Of a stretch of DNA of 53,433 bases, positions 15,787 to 24,530 are shown piece after piece. Origin of the DNA: an uncultured Spirochaetales bacterium (GTDB lineage Bacteria > Spirochaetota > Spirochaetia > Sphaerochaetales > Sphaerochaetaceae); the NCBI GenBank assembly GCA_934247875.1, contig CAKQJZ010000002.1:1-53433 (forward strand), read 5' to 3'. The first letter of the stretch is position 1; each line of letters starts with the position of its first letter. Below the pieces are notes generated by a model. The model was not told the origin of the DNA, did no database searches, and was given only the letters and a program-made list of their open reading frames with translations. The position numbers were made by a program, and so were the translations under genes.

Positions 15787-17336
15787 CAGCCTCTCCTTTT
15801 CTTCTGCTTTGAGTTTCTGATAATTGCTTCAGCTCTCTCGCGCTCTTTGCCCATTCTAGCCTTTCCTCCAGGCTTCTTTGCAATGCCGCTCTTCTTAGCA
15901 GGGCCCTTTGTCTTATTCTGATTTACAACTTTCTGTACTTCAGCTTCCTTCTTATTAGGTCCCTTCTCATTAAGGCTAGGATTTCTGCGCCTTTCACGAA
16001 GAGAGATCTCAATTGGTATATAAGTAAAGCCGAATGTGCTTCTTATGCAATTCTTAAGATAAGATTCATATGTCTCTGGGAACCCTGAGATCCTGTTTAC
16101 AAAGAACAGGAAGCGTACTGGTGTGACAGAGACCTGTGTGCCATATTGCACTTTGTAGTGCCCCTGCGCGCCACGAGGTGGCTCATTAGCTGCTGTCCAC
16201 TCTGAGAGCGCATTATTGAGGTCACTTGTATCTATGCGCTTATTGAGCTGTCTCCAGACTTGCCATACTGTATCTAAGAGCTTTCCAATATCTACGCCCT
16301 CAAGTGCAGATATCGGAACCAGAGGTGCAAAGTTCAAGATCGGGAATAGGAATCTGACTCTGTCTTTGATAGCCTGAAGCTGATTCTTTGGACCATTGAG
16401 TGCGTCTATCTTGTTAAGCACCAGAACAATGCCTTTGCCGCGTCTTACGATAAGCTGTGCAATCTTCTTATCCTGCTCTGCTAGTCCTTCATTTACATCA
16501 ATCATCAAAAGCACTACATCTGCATCATCGATTGTCTTGATAGCTCTGTTTACAGAGTAATACTCAACATCCTCTTCGACTTTGCTTTTGCGTCTTATTC
16601 CTGCTGTATCGAGTACAGTGTACTCTGTGCCTTTGTAGACAAAGGTACCCTGCATTACATCTCTAGTTGTACCAGCTATCTCACTTACGATTGAGATATC
16701 TCTGCCAGTAAGGAGATTAGTAAGCGTGCTCTTTCCTGTATTAGGCTTACCAAGAATAGCAAGCTTTATCGTCTCAGGCTCATCTGGAATCTCTTCAGTG
16801 CGCTCTAAATCAAGCATGCCCAGGATAGAGTCTTCAAGCTCTTCAATTCCAAGACCATGCGCAGCTGAAATGCCAACAACACGCTGAAAGCCATATGAGA
16901 AGTAGTTCCAGACAAGATCTTCTCTAGATGGATCATCAACCTTATTTACAGCAAGCACTACTTTATCGCTATAAGGTCTAAGACTCTCTAAGAGCATCTG
17001 GTCTTCTGCTGTAATCTCCATTACATCCATCAAGAATACAATTACATCACTTACTTTCAATAGTGACATTGATTTCTCTGTAACAGCGAAATCGAGACCT
17101 TCCTGGTCAAGTTTAACACCACCGCTATCAACAAGTGTTACAGGGTGGTTGCCAAGTAGCCAACGCTCTGGAATCGGGTCTCTTGTAACGCCAGGAGTCG
17201 GGTCTGTAATCGCGCGGCGCTTTCCGATAAGTCTATTGAAAAGCGTAGACTTACCTACATTAGGTCTTCCGATTATTGAAATCAGAGGCAAATCTGTATC
17301 TATATCTGCTTTGTTTCTTATATCAAGCTTTTCCAT
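15786..17336 (-). CDS. der: GTPase Der (EngA)
   Basis: A 516-residue ribosome-assembly GTPase with two tandem G domains. G1 motifs are GRPNVGKST (near residue 22) and GKPNTGKST (second domain); G3 motifs are DSGG and DTAG; G4 motifs are NKVD and NKID. A KH-like domain follows. The protein then has a basic, low-complexity tail of about 60 residues rich in Lys, Arg and Pro, which makes it longer than the common 440-490 residues. It has an upstream AAAGGA and overlaps ptsI by 14 nt. Confidence 0.96.
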   Translation of the reverse strand: MEKLDIRNKADIDTDLPLISIIGRPNVGKSTLFNRLIGKRRAITDPTPGVTRDPIPERWLLGNHPVTLVDSGGVKLDQEGLDFAVTEKSMSLLKVSDVIVFLMDVMEITAEDQMLLESLRPYSDKVVLAVNKVDDPSREDLVWNYFSYGFQRVVGISAAHGLGIEELEDSILGMLDLERTEEIPDEPETIKLAILGKPNTGKSTLTNLLTGRDISIVSEIAGTTRDVMQGTFVYKGTEYTVLDTAGIRRKSKVEEDVEYYSVNRAIKTIDDADVVLLMIDVNEGLAEQDKKIAQLIVRRGKGIVLVLNKIDALNGPKNQLQAIKDRVRFLFPILNFAPLVPISALEGVDIGKLLDTVWQVWRQLNKRIDTSDLNNALSEWTAANEPPRGAQGHYKVQYGTQVSVTPVRFLFFVNRISGFPETYESYLKNCIRSTFGFTYIPIEISLRERRRNPSLNEKGPNKKEAEVQKVVNQNKTKGPAKKSGIAKKPGGKARMGKERERAEAIIRNSKQKKRRG

Positions 17337-19026
17337 TGTTAAAATCCTTTAATAGCTCCTTTATAGAGCTGATAGTATCTAATCTAAGAGCTTCGTCTGC
17401 CAGTGCTTTAGCCTTCTCATATTCCAGCGCTCTTATAGCTGCCTTGGCTCTGAGTATTGAGCCTGGCGCCATGCTTAGCTTCTCAAACCCAAGTCCAACT
17501 AAAAGCGGTATATAACTGACGTCTCCTGCCATCTCTCCACAGATAGAGACCTCAACTCCAGCTTTCTTTCCATTCTCTAGGACAAGACGCAATAGCGCAA
17601 GATGAGCTGGATGCAAAGGCTCATATAAATATGAAACCTTCTCGTTTCCTCTATCTACCGCGATAGTATACTGAATTAAATCGTTAGTACCAATACTCAT
17701 AAAGTCTACTTTTTTCGCAATTGAATAGCTTGTAAGCGCAGCTGATGGGACCTCTATCATAGAGCCTACTTTTATATTCTTATCATACTCAATGCCATCT
17801 CTATCGAGCTCTTTCTTGACGCTTTCAAGGAAAGCCAATGCTTCATCAAGCTCTTCTGAGCCTGTAATCATTGGAAACATTATCCTTACATTCTTTGTCA
17901 CAGAGGATGTGAGTATTGCTTTTATCTGATTTCTGAAGAACTCTTTATGAGCGAGGCAATATCTGATGGACCTTAGACCTAAGAATGGATTCTCTTCATC
18001 TGCTCCGACTCCATCTATAGTCTTATCACCTCCGACATCGAATGTTCTTATTGTCACAGGACCTATTTCTGAAAAGCGCTCAGCACTATCTTTATATACA
18101 GCAGCACGCTTCTTATAGTCTGATGTATAGAAATTATTCATAAGAAGGATTTCAGATCTGAAAAGGCCAATGCCATCTGCGCCCTCTTCAAGTGCGCTAT
18201 CAACGCCATTAACATCTCCAACGTTTGCATATAGCTTTATCTCTCTGCCATCTTTTGTTATAGACGGAAGCCGCTTCAAGCTATGAAGAGCTTCATTCTC
18301 TTCGCTTTGCGTTTCTATGCGCGCTTTAGCTTCTATGACGATCTTATCGCTTGGATTGGTTATCAGCTCCCCCTTCTCTCCATCTAAGACTACGAAGTCT
18401 CCATCTTTAATATCATCGATCGATGAAAGTGAGAAAACAGCTGGGATTGATGCAGCATGGGCAAGAATCGCAACATGGCTTGTCTTGCCACTATATTTCA
18501 ATGCAATGCCTTTAATATTCTCAACAGGAACATTCAAGACCTCTGATGGCATAAGATAATCAGCAACGATTATTGAAGGCGATGTCAAAGTAAGTTTCTC
18601 TTCAAGTCCTAAAAGAAAAGAAGATAGCCTATCTTTTATATCCTTAAAATCCAATGCACGTTCCTGGAAATATGTGCTATCAGCATCGGAAAGAAGAGCA
18701 ATATAACTGTCTATAGCACTCTCAACAGCCCAAGCAGCTGTATAGTGCTTATTCTCTATCAGCTCTATGACGCTTTTCTCGAGTTCTGGGTCTTTGAGCA
18801 TGGATTTCTGGACTTCAGCTAGTGCTCCAACTTCATTTTGCTTATTCTTGATTGTGCTCAAATGCTCTACAAGGTGCTCAGTTGCGCTCTTATAGCGCTC
18901 TATCTCACTAGAGACCTCATCGCTTGTTATATGATTATGTGGCACATTCTTATGCCTATGCAAAAAGAGATGCGCTTTAGCTGCAGCAACTCCGCTTGTT
19001 ATTCCTATGCCAGATATGACTTTCAT
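17323..19026 (-). CDS. ptsI: Phosphoenolpyruvate-protein phosphotransferase (PTS enzyme I)
   Basis: A 567-residue enzyme I that takes phosphate from PEP and passes it to HPr. The phosphohistidine site reads SGKTSHVAILAH with His184, where most enzymes have GGRTSH. The PEP-binding barrel is well conserved: LGLRSIRYCL, GTNDLIQYTIAVDR and the active Cys in ICGEMAGD. No other PTS gene is present in the window, so it may serve regulation or an unlinked permease. The ATG at 19026 has no clear Shine-Dalgarno, but a consensus-like promoter ends 6 nt upstream. Confidence 0.93.
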   Translation of the reverse strand: MKVISGIGITSGVAAAKAHLFLHRHKNVPHNHITSDEVSSEIERYKSATEHLVEHLSTIKNKQNEVGALAEVQKSMLKDPELEKSVIELIENKHYTAAWAVESAIDSYIALLSDADSTYFQERALDFKDIKDRLSSFLLGLEEKLTLTSPSIIVADYLMPSEVLNVPVENIKGIALKYSGKTSHVAILAHAASIPAVFSLSSIDDIKDGDFVVLDGEKGELITNPSDKIVIEAKARIETQSEENEALHSLKRLPSITKDGREIKLYANVGDVNGVDSALEEGADGIGLFRSEILLMNNFYTSDYKKRAAVYKDSAERFSEIGPVTIRTFDVGGDKTIDGVGADEENPFLGLRSIRYCLAHKEFFRNQIKAILTSSVTKNVRIMFPMITGSEELDEALAFLESVKKELDRDGIEYDKNIKVGSMIEVPSAALTSYSIAKKVDFMSIGTNDLIQYTIAVDRGNEKVSYLYEPLHPAHLALLRLVLENGKKAGVEVSICGEMAGDVSYIPLLVGLGFEKLSMAPGSILRAKAAIRALEYEKAKALADEALRLDTISSIKELLKDFNNGKA

Positions 19027-19032
19027 TCTTTT

Positions 19033-19061
19033 ATGATAGGCTTAAGAAAAGTTGGTGTAAA
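19033..19061 (-). promoter_or_regulatory. Predicted promoter for ptsI, leaderless arrangement
   Basis: Minus-strand TTTACA (19056-19061), 17 bp, TATCAT (19033-19038); each hexamer matches consensus at five of six positions. Six nt separate the -10 from the ATG. Confidence 0.6.
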
Positions 19062-19071
19062 GAGAGAGCAA

Positions 19072-19100
19072 TTGCAGATAGAGTCTATTCATAGTAGAAT
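19072..19100 (+). promoter_or_regulatory. Predicted promoter for the GerMN gene, leaderless arrangement
   Basis: TTGCAG (19072-19077), 17 bp, TAGAAT (19095-19100). Seven nt separate the -10 from the ATG at 19108. It is back to back with the ptsI promoter. Confidence 0.55.
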
Positions 19101-19107
19101 CAAACCA

Positions 19108-19635
19108 ATGAAAAAAGATTCTGGTTCGCCTATTAAATATACTTTAATATACCTACTTCTGCTTATGGTATTCACAGCTATAACAGCTTTCTTTATCTAT
19201 CCTAAAGCTATAGAGAATATTGAGCGCGTCGATTTGAAAGGCCACTATGAACTCTATAAGAAGACCAAGACACATAGTGATATCCTATCAATCTCTGTCC
19301 CTTTATATTCAGGCTCAAATATAATATACAGCTCTCGTGAGCTTCCCTCCCTTGGACGCGATAAGACTCATTTGACACTTGAAGCTCTGCTTTTAGAACA
19401 AAGCGAAGAAGAGAAGAGCAAGGGGCTTGAGTCTGCAATAGCTAAAAAGACAAAGCTGATTGGAGCTTCAGAGGATAATGGCTACTTCTTCATAGAGCTA
19501 TCAAAGGAATTTCTCAAAAGCGAAGACATAGAAAAAGCTCTTAAAGAAATCCACGCAGCACTTCAGTACTACATGAATGTCAAAGAGCTTACTATTCTAT
19601 CTGATGGAAAGACATTCAAATCATTGAAAGATTAA
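19108..19635 (+). CDS. GerMN-domain membrane protein
   Basis: A 175-residue protein with one N-terminal membrane segment (about 11-31) and a GerMN-like domain (about 60-170): LTLEALLLEQ, KGLESAIAKKTKL, FFIELSKEFL and ELTILSDGK. The domain was named from Bacillus GerM but occurs widely in non-sporulating bacteria; its role here is unknown and the domain would face the periplasm. The frame is open further upstream over ptsI, but the ATG at 19108 is the only start that gives an anchor near the N-terminus and a promoter at a sensible distance. It ends with a 4-nt tail-to-tail overlap with ymdB. Confidence 0.72.
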   Translation: MKKDSGSPIKYTLIYLLLLMVFTAITAFFIYPKAIENIERVDLKGHYELYKKTKTHSDILSISVPLYSGSNIIYSSRELPSLGRDKTHLTLEALLLEQSEEEKSKGLESAIAKKTKLIGASEDNGYFFIELSKEFLKSEDIEKALKEIHAALQYYMNVKELTILSDGKTFKSLKD

Positions 19636-20411
19636 TAGGAGATGCGTTTTATAGAGAGCGCATTGCCGCTTTTAGCATCACACTCGATGATTACGCCTTG
19701 GATAGTTCCTTTGCCTTCAGCTACTTCACTTCTCAGCGGAAGCTGAGTCAGCTGTCTCTCAATTGACTTCTCAGGAGAAGAGCCAATAACAGCACCTTGA
19801 ACTCCAGTAAGTCCTAAATCTGTAATATATGCAGTCTTCTTAGGAAGAATCTTCTCATCTCTTGTCTGAACATGAGTATGAGTGCCTACAACAGCTGTAA
19901 CACGGCCATCTAAGTAGAAGCCAAGTGCTTCTTTCTCCTCTGCACTCTCTGCATGGAAATCGACGAATATCAAATTAGTCTTCTTCCTGATTTCTCTTAA
20001 GATAGGCTCCATAGCTTTGAAAGGATCCAAAAGAGGCATCATGTTTACTCTGCCCTCTGCATTTATAACAGCTATGTCATATGAGCCGCATTTTACTATA
20101 GTCCAGCCCTTTCCAGGTGCATCTGGGTAGTTAAATGGGCGAAGCAGATCCGATGAGCTATCGAGAGTTTCATAGATCTCATCCTTTTGCCATATATGGT
20201 TCCCGCTTGTGATGACGTTAATGCCCAGGCTTTTGAACATTCTGTAGTCTTCACACTTTATTCCAAAGCCATCTGCAGCATTCTCTCCATTGGCAATTAT
20301 GAAATCAGCTTTAGTTTCCTTTACGAGAGAAGAGAGCCCTACAAACAGGGCTCCCTTTCCAGCATTACCTGAAATATCTCCTAGCATAAGAATGCGGAGG
20401 ACATCACTCAT
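19632..20411 (-). CDS. ymdB: YmdB-family metallophosphoesterase
   Basis: A 259-residue calcineurin-like phosphoesterase of the YmdB group, shown in Bacillus to hydrolyse 2',3'-cyclic nucleotides and to affect biofilm genes. Metal-binding motifs are visible: MLGDISG at the N-terminus, NGENAADG, TSGNHIWQ, VDFHAE and GTHTHVQT. It overlaps the end of rny by 4 nt (ATGA), the same rny-ymdB pairing found in Firmicutes, supporting a link with RNA turnover. Confidence 0.92.
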   Translation of the reverse strand: MSDVLRILMLGDISGNAGKGALFVGLSSLVKETKADFIIANGENAADGFGIKCEDYRMFKSLGINVITSGNHIWQKDEIYETLDSSSDLLRPFNYPDAPGKGWTIVKCGSYDIAVINAEGRVNMMPLLDPFKAMEPILREIRKKTNLIFVDFHAESAEEKEALGFYLDGRVTAVVGTHTHVQTRDEKILPKKTAYITDLGLTGVQGAVIGSSPEKSIERQLTQLPLRSEVAEGKGTIQGVIIECDAKSGNALSIKRISY

Positions 20412-21940
20412 CTTGCATACTCCACGACTCTGGTCTCTCTTATGATTGTGACCTTGATCTTGCCTGGATATCTGAGTTCTGCCTCGATTCTCTCTGCAAT
20501 GCCATGTGCAATGTTCTTAGCACCGTCATCAGAAACAGTATCACTGTTAACAAGAATTCTGAGTTCTCTACCAGCTTGGATAGCGAATGCATTATCAACG
20601 CCATCAAAGCCTTTTGCGATATTCTCAAGATTCTCCAAACGCTTAATGTAGTTATCTAAGCTTTCACGTCTTGCGCCAGGACGAGCTGCTGAGATAGCAT
20701 CAGCAATCTGTACGATAATAGCTTCAAGAGATGTAGGCTCAACATCGTTATGGTGTGCAAGAACTGCATTGACGACTTTAGCATCCTCGCCAAGTCTCTT
20801 ACAAAGCTCTCCACCATACTCTGCATGGTTGGCTTCGCTCTCTGTCTCTGCACCCTTTCCGATATCATGCAACAGGCCTGCGCGCTTAGCAAGTTCTGCG
20901 TCTGCGCCGACTTCGCTTGCAATCATTCCAGCAAGAATAGCAACTTCCTTTGAGTGGAGAAGCACATTCTGGCCATAGCTTGTTCTGAAATAGAGGCGTC
21001 CAATAGCTCTTATAAGCTCTGGTCCGAAGTTATGTATACCAAGATCGAATACTACCTTCTCACCTTCATCTACGATGATCTTGCCAATCTCACTTGATAC
21101 TTTGTTGATTACTTCTTCAATTCTAGCTGGATGAATTCTGCCATCCTGAACTAAGCGCTCAAGAGAAACACGTGCAATTTCTTTTCTAACAGGATCAAAG
21201 CATGAGATAACGACAGCCTCTGGAGTATCATCAATTATGATATCTACACCAGTCAGTGTCTCAAGAGTCCTGATATTTCTTCCCTCACGTCCGATGATTC
21301 TTCCCTTCATCTCATCGGAAGGAAGCTCAACAGATGTAGTAGTGATCTCACCTGATACTTCAGTTGCAAGGCGCTGAATAGATGTAACGATAATATCACG
21401 TGCAACTTTATCAGCAGTCAGCTGAGACTCTTCTCTGATCTTATTTACATAAACCTGACCATCGTGTTCAGCTTTGACTTTCATCTGGTCGATGATCATA
21501 TCTTTAGCCTCTTCTCGAGTCATGTTTGCAACACGTTCAAGTTCACTTGATAGCTCTGCTGCTCTCTCTTCTGCTTCTTTCTCTTTTAGAGCCAGAGCAC
21601 TATCTCTCTCTCCCTGTTGTCGCTTTATAGCATCAAGCTCCTGCTGTTTATGGTCAAGATTCTCCTCTTTCTGCAATAAACGTCTCTCTGTTTTCTGCAG
21701 CTCAACTCGTCTCTCTCTTGCTTCAGCTTCAAGTCTTAACTGCTCTTTAGATATTTTATCTCTGCCTTCAAGAACAATCTCTTTAGCTTTCGCTTCAGCA
21801 TCTTTAACAGCTTCCTCAGATAAGCGAATCGCTTTCTGCTCTGCTGAGGTAAGCTTGAATTTCGCATAAATCCAACGGCCTATAAAGCCTAATGCAATAC
21901 CAGCAATACAACATAGGAGGGCTATTACTACTGTTAACAT
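20408..21940 (-). CDS. rny: Ribonuclease Y
   Basis: A 510-residue membrane-anchored endoribonuclease that starts decay of many mRNAs. It has an N-terminal membrane helix (about 1-22), a long charged coiled coil to about residue 190, a KH domain (KGRIIGREGRNIRTLE), and an HD domain with LLHDIGKG and NAVLAHHND. The ATG at 21940 is chosen because AGGAGG precedes it by 10 nt; the in-frame ATG at 21961 lacks a site. It is followed directly by ymdB. Confidence 0.95.
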   Translation of the reverse strand: MLTVVIALLCCIAGIALGFIGRWIYAKFKLTSAEQKAIRLSEEAVKDAEAKAKEIVLEGRDKISKEQLRLEAEARERRVELQKTERRLLQKEENLDHKQQELDAIKRQQGERDSALALKEKEAEERAAELSSELERVANMTREEAKDMIIDQMKVKAEHDGQVYVNKIREESQLTADKVARDIIVTSIQRLATEVSGEITTTSVELPSDEMKGRIIGREGRNIRTLETLTGVDIIIDDTPEAVVISCFDPVRKEIARVSLERLVQDGRIHPARIEEVINKVSSEIGKIIVDEGEKVVFDLGIHNFGPELIRAIGRLYFRTSYGQNVLLHSKEVAILAGMIASEVGADAELAKRAGLLHDIGKGAETESEANHAEYGGELCKRLGEDAKVVNAVLAHHNDVEPTSLEAIIVQIADAISAARPGARRESLDNYIKRLENLENIAKGFDGVDNAFAIQAGRELRILVNSDTVSDDGAKNIAHGIAERIEAELRYPGKIKVTIIRETRVVEYAR

Positions 21941-21979
21941 AGTAAAAATACCTCCTGACATAATAATATATCAGATTGA

Positions 21980-22008
21980 ATATTGAATTAAAGTTGAACA
22001 ACTGTCAA
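21980..22008 (-). promoter_or_regulatory. Possible promoter for rny-ymdB
   Basis: Minus-strand TTGACA (22003-22008) lies 4 nt beyond the rplQ terminator T-run; CAATAT (21980-21985) follows after 17 bp. The -35 is perfect, the -10 poor. Confidence 0.4.
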
Positions 22009-22012
22009 GGAC

Positions 22013-22038
22013 AAAAAAACCGCCACGCTCTGTGACGG
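22013..22038 (-). terminator. Rho-independent terminator of the ribosomal protein operon
   Basis: Minus-strand stem CCGTCAC / GTGGCGG (7 bp, one G-T) with loop AGAGC, then seven T residues. It lies 72 nt downstream of the rplQ stop. Confidence 0.9.
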
Positions 22039-22110
22039 CTTCAGGACAATGCCTGTTTTACGCTTCTATTGAAGCTTTTGCCTTTTAGGCTAGGATGCTA
22101 CTCTGCTATC

Positions 22111-22524
22111 TTAGTTCTCTTTAGCAGACTTCTTAGCTTCCTTCTTCTCAGCCTTTTCATCCTTCTTAGTCTTCTCAACTAATTCGAGGATTACCATCTC
22201 GGCTGCATCTCCAAGTCTGTTGCCAGTCTTGAGAATTCTTGTGTAACCACCCTTACGTTCTGCGAACATAGGAGCGATTTCCTTGAAGAGCTTGTTAAGA
22301 ACAGCCTCATCATAGACGATCTTTGCAATCTCACGGCGATTGTGAACATTGTCAACCTTAGCACGTGTGATCATCTTCTCGGCCATCTTTCTAACTTCAA
22401 GAGCCTTTGCTTTTGTGGTCTCGATTCTCTCATATCTGAAAAGAGATGTGACCATGTTGCGCTTTAATGCTTTGCGCTCACTTGATGAGCGAGAAAGCGC
22501 ATTGAAACCAATCTTATGCCTCAT
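22111..22524 (-). CDS. rplQ: 50S ribosomal protein L17
   Basis: A 137-residue L17, which lies near the polypeptide exit tunnel. The conserved start [19 protein letters not shown] and the motif [10 protein letters not shown] are clear. About 20 Lys/Glu-rich residues extend the C-terminus beyond the core. Its ATG overlaps the end of rpoA by 11 nt, and the operon terminator follows. Confidence 0.97.
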   Translation of the reverse strand: MRHKIGFNALSRSSSERKALKRNMVTSLFRYERIETTKAKALEVRKMAEKMITRAKVDNVHNRREIAKIVYDEAVLNKLFKEIAPMFAERKGGYTRILKTGNRLGDAAEMVILELVEKTKKDEKAEKKEAKKSAKEN

Positions 22525-23569
22525 TATCTACTTCCTTGTTTTCTGGAACTTTAATAGCTGTCTTCAGTACGCTGAAGTCTGTCATGCCAAGAGTAAGACC
22601 CCATTCCTTGAGCTTATCTTTAATCTCAGAAAGAGACTTCTTGCCGAAGTTTCTAGTCTTAGCAATCTCTTCTTCAGTTTTCTTAGCCAAATCACCAATA
22701 GTCTTAATACCGGCGTTCTTGAGGCAGTTAGAAGAACGAACTGTGAGTTCAAGCTCTTCAACAGGAGTATCAAGAAGCTTCTTGATCTTCTCCTCTTCCT
22801 CATCAACTTCCTCTGTTGTGCAAATCTTCTCCTCATCGAAGTTGATGAAGATAGTAAAGTGCTCTTTGATGATCTTAGCAGCCTCACCTAAAGCATTCTC
22901 TGGGGTAATAGTACCATCAGTGAAGATCTCTAGAGTCAGCTTATCATAATCGTTTCTCTGTCCAACTCTGGTTGGCTCAATAGAATACTTAACTCTCTTA
23001 ACTGGAGAGAAGAAAGCATCGATTGAAATTACACCAGGCTCTTCAGAGTACTTCTCATTTAATTCAGATGGGACATAGCCACGTCCAAGATCAATCTGAA
23101 CTTCCATCTCTAAGTCGCAATCATCCATCATTGTGAAGATTGGCAGATCTGGATTAGTTACAGTTACCTGGTCTCTTTCAAAGTCAGCTCCAGTAATTAC
23201 GCCTGGTCCCTTGCAAGGAATTGTCAGGATAGTACCTTCGCTTTCTTCTGGCATGCTTATCTGCAATTTCTTAACTGCTGCAATGATATCACTGATATCT
23301 TCTCTTACGCCTGGGAGTGGTTCAAACTCGCTAGTAACGATATGAGATATTCTCTGATCACCTGAGAATGTAGTAAAGCGGATAGCTGTTACAGCATAAC
23401 CCTGAATTGAAGATAGTAGAACTCTGCGAAGTGTATTACCTACAGTTGTTCCGAATCCTCTCTCAAAAGGAAATGCAACAAACATACCATAATCAGCTGT
23501 TGCTACAGTGTGATCTGAAACAATACCAGTTGGTCTTTTGAAGCCCTTAAGAAGATTTTTTCTAGCCAT
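22514..23569 (-). CDS. rpoA: DNA-directed RNA polymerase subunit alpha
   Basis: A 351-residue alpha subunit. The N-terminal assembly domain has [17 protein letters not shown] near residue 37. The C-terminal domain, which contacts UP elements and activators, contains [20 protein letters not shown] and [13 protein letters not shown] linker of about 15 residues is rich in Glu and Asp. ATG follows AGGAG. It lies after rpsK with no rpsD between them, and a 63-nt gap upstream holds stem-loops. Confidence 0.98.
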   Translation of the reverse strand: MARKNLLKGFKRPTGIVSDHTVATADYGMFVAFPFERGFGTTVGNTLRRVLLSSIQGYAVTAIRFTTFSGDQRISHIVTSEFEPLPGVREDISDIIAAVKKLQISMPEESEGTILTIPCKGPGVITGADFERDQVTVTNPDLPIFTMMDDCDLEMEVQIDLGRGYVPSELNEKYSEEPGVISIDAFFSPVKRVKYSIEPTRVGQRNDYDKLTLEIFTDGTITPENALGEAAKIIKEHFTIFINFDEEKICTTEEVDEEEEKIKKLLDTPVEELELTVRSSNCLKNAGIKTIGDLAKKTEEEIAKTRNFGKKSLSEIKDKLKEWGLTLGMTDFSVLKTAIKVPENKEVDNEA

Positions 23570-23588
23570 GGTTACTCCTATTATTTAA

Positions 23589-23628
23589 GCTGCAATTAAG
23601 CAGCAATGCTGCTGGCCATAAGCCAGCA
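23589..23628 (-). promoter_or_regulatory. Stem-loops in the rpsK-rpoA gap
   Basis: A 7-bp hairpin (TGCTGGC / GCCAGCA, 23610-23628) is followed by three GCAGC/GCTGC segments that can pair in alternative ways, ending about 20 nt before the rpoA start. Possible processing or translational control site. Confidence 0.4.
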
Positions 23629-23632
23629 AACA

Positions 23633-24010
23633 TCAAACACGGCGAGTCTTGCGTGGACGACAACCGTTGTGTGGGATTGGGGTAACGTCCTTGATAGAAC
23701 GAACCTTAAGACCAAGCACACCAAGAGTTCTGATTGCGCTCTCACGACCTACGCCAGGTCCCTTAACGTAAACATTTACCTCTTTTAGACCGTAGTCCAT
23801 TGCCTTCTTAGCAGCAGTTTCACAAGTTGTCTGAGCAGCATATGGAGTAGATTTCTTAGCTCCTCTGAAGCCCAGGCCACCAGCAGAAGCCCAAGATAGT
23901 GCGTTACCTTCAAGGTCGGTAACGGTAATGATTGTGTTGTTGAAGGTAGCCTGGATGTATACGTTACCTTCCAGAACTGTCTTCTTTATTTTCTTCTTAA
24001 CATTAGCCAT
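23633..24010 (-). CDS. rpsK: 30S ribosomal protein S11
   Basis: A 125-residue S11 of the 30S platform. Conserved blocks include [34 protein letters not shown], and the C-terminal [18 protein letters not shown]. It follows rpsM after 13 nt within the alpha segment of the cluster. Confidence 0.98.
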   Translation of the reverse strand: MANVKKKIKKTVLEGNVYIQATFNNTIITVTDLEGNALSWASAGGLGFRGAKKSTPYAAQTTCETAAKKAMDYGLKEVNVYVKGPGVGRESAIRTLGVLGLKVRSIKDVTPIPHNGCRPRKTRRV

Positions 24011-24023
24011 TTCTACCTACCTC

Positions 24024-24389
24024 TTATTTCTTCTTTCCTGCAACAGTCTTCTTCTTGCCTTTTCTTGTGCGAGCGTTAGTCTTGGTTCTCTGACCTCTAA
24101 CAGGCAAGCCCTTTCTATGGCGGAGGCCTCTGTAGCATCCAATATCCATTAGTCTCTTAATATTAAGTGCTACTTCAGTGCGAAGATGACCTTCAATCTT
24201 ATACTCTTCTTCGATAATCTTTCTAAGGAGAGCGATATCATCGTTGCTTAATGTGTTGATCCTAACTTCTGGATCAATATTTGTCTTCTGACAGATATCC
24301 ATAGCAGACTTATTTCCAATTCCATAGATATATGTCAGTGCGATCTTAACTGCCTTATTTGGCAAGTCAACACCTGCTATACGTGCCAT
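24024..24389 (-). CDS. rpsM: 30S ribosomal protein S13
   Basis: A 121-residue S13, part of the head of the small subunit and of bridges to 50S. It begins [20 protein letters not shown] and ends with the basic tail [33 protein letters not shown] is the conserved rRNA/tRNA-contacting segment. It follows rpmJ after 13 nt. Confidence 0.98.
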   Translation of the reverse strand: MARIAGVDLPNKAVKIALTYIYGIGNKSAMDICQKTNIDPEVRINTLSNDDIALLRKIIEEEYKIEGHLRTEVALNIKRLMDIGCYRGLRHRKGLPVRGQRTKTNARTRKGKKKTVAGKKK

Positions 24390-24402
24390 TTTGGCCTCCT
24401 AC

Positions 24403-24516
24403 TTATTTCTGTCTCTGCTTGTGCTTTGGGTTCTCGCAAATGATGCGTACAACGCCTGCACGTCTAATAACTTTACACTTGTCACAAATTGGTTTGACAC
24501 TTGCTCTTACTTTCAT
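24403..24516 (-). CDS. rpmJ: 50S ribosomal protein L36
   Basis: A 37-residue protein starting [16 protein letters not shown] and ending NPKHKQRQK. Cys11, Cys14, Cys27 and His32 form the zinc site of the zinc-binding L36 type. ATG at 24516 and TAA at 24403-24405 were read directly from the minus strand. It sits between secY and rpsM; infA, adk and map, often found here, are absent. Confidence 0.97.
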   Translation of the reverse strand: MKVRASVKPICDKCKVIRRAGVVRIICENPKHKQRQK

Positions 24517-24530
24517 AGTTCAAGCTCCTA

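Noticed and set aside
18838..19107. N-terminal extension of the GerMN ORF across the start of ptsI
   Set aside because: This part is antisense to conserved ptsI codons; the predicted promoter and membrane anchor place the start at 19108.
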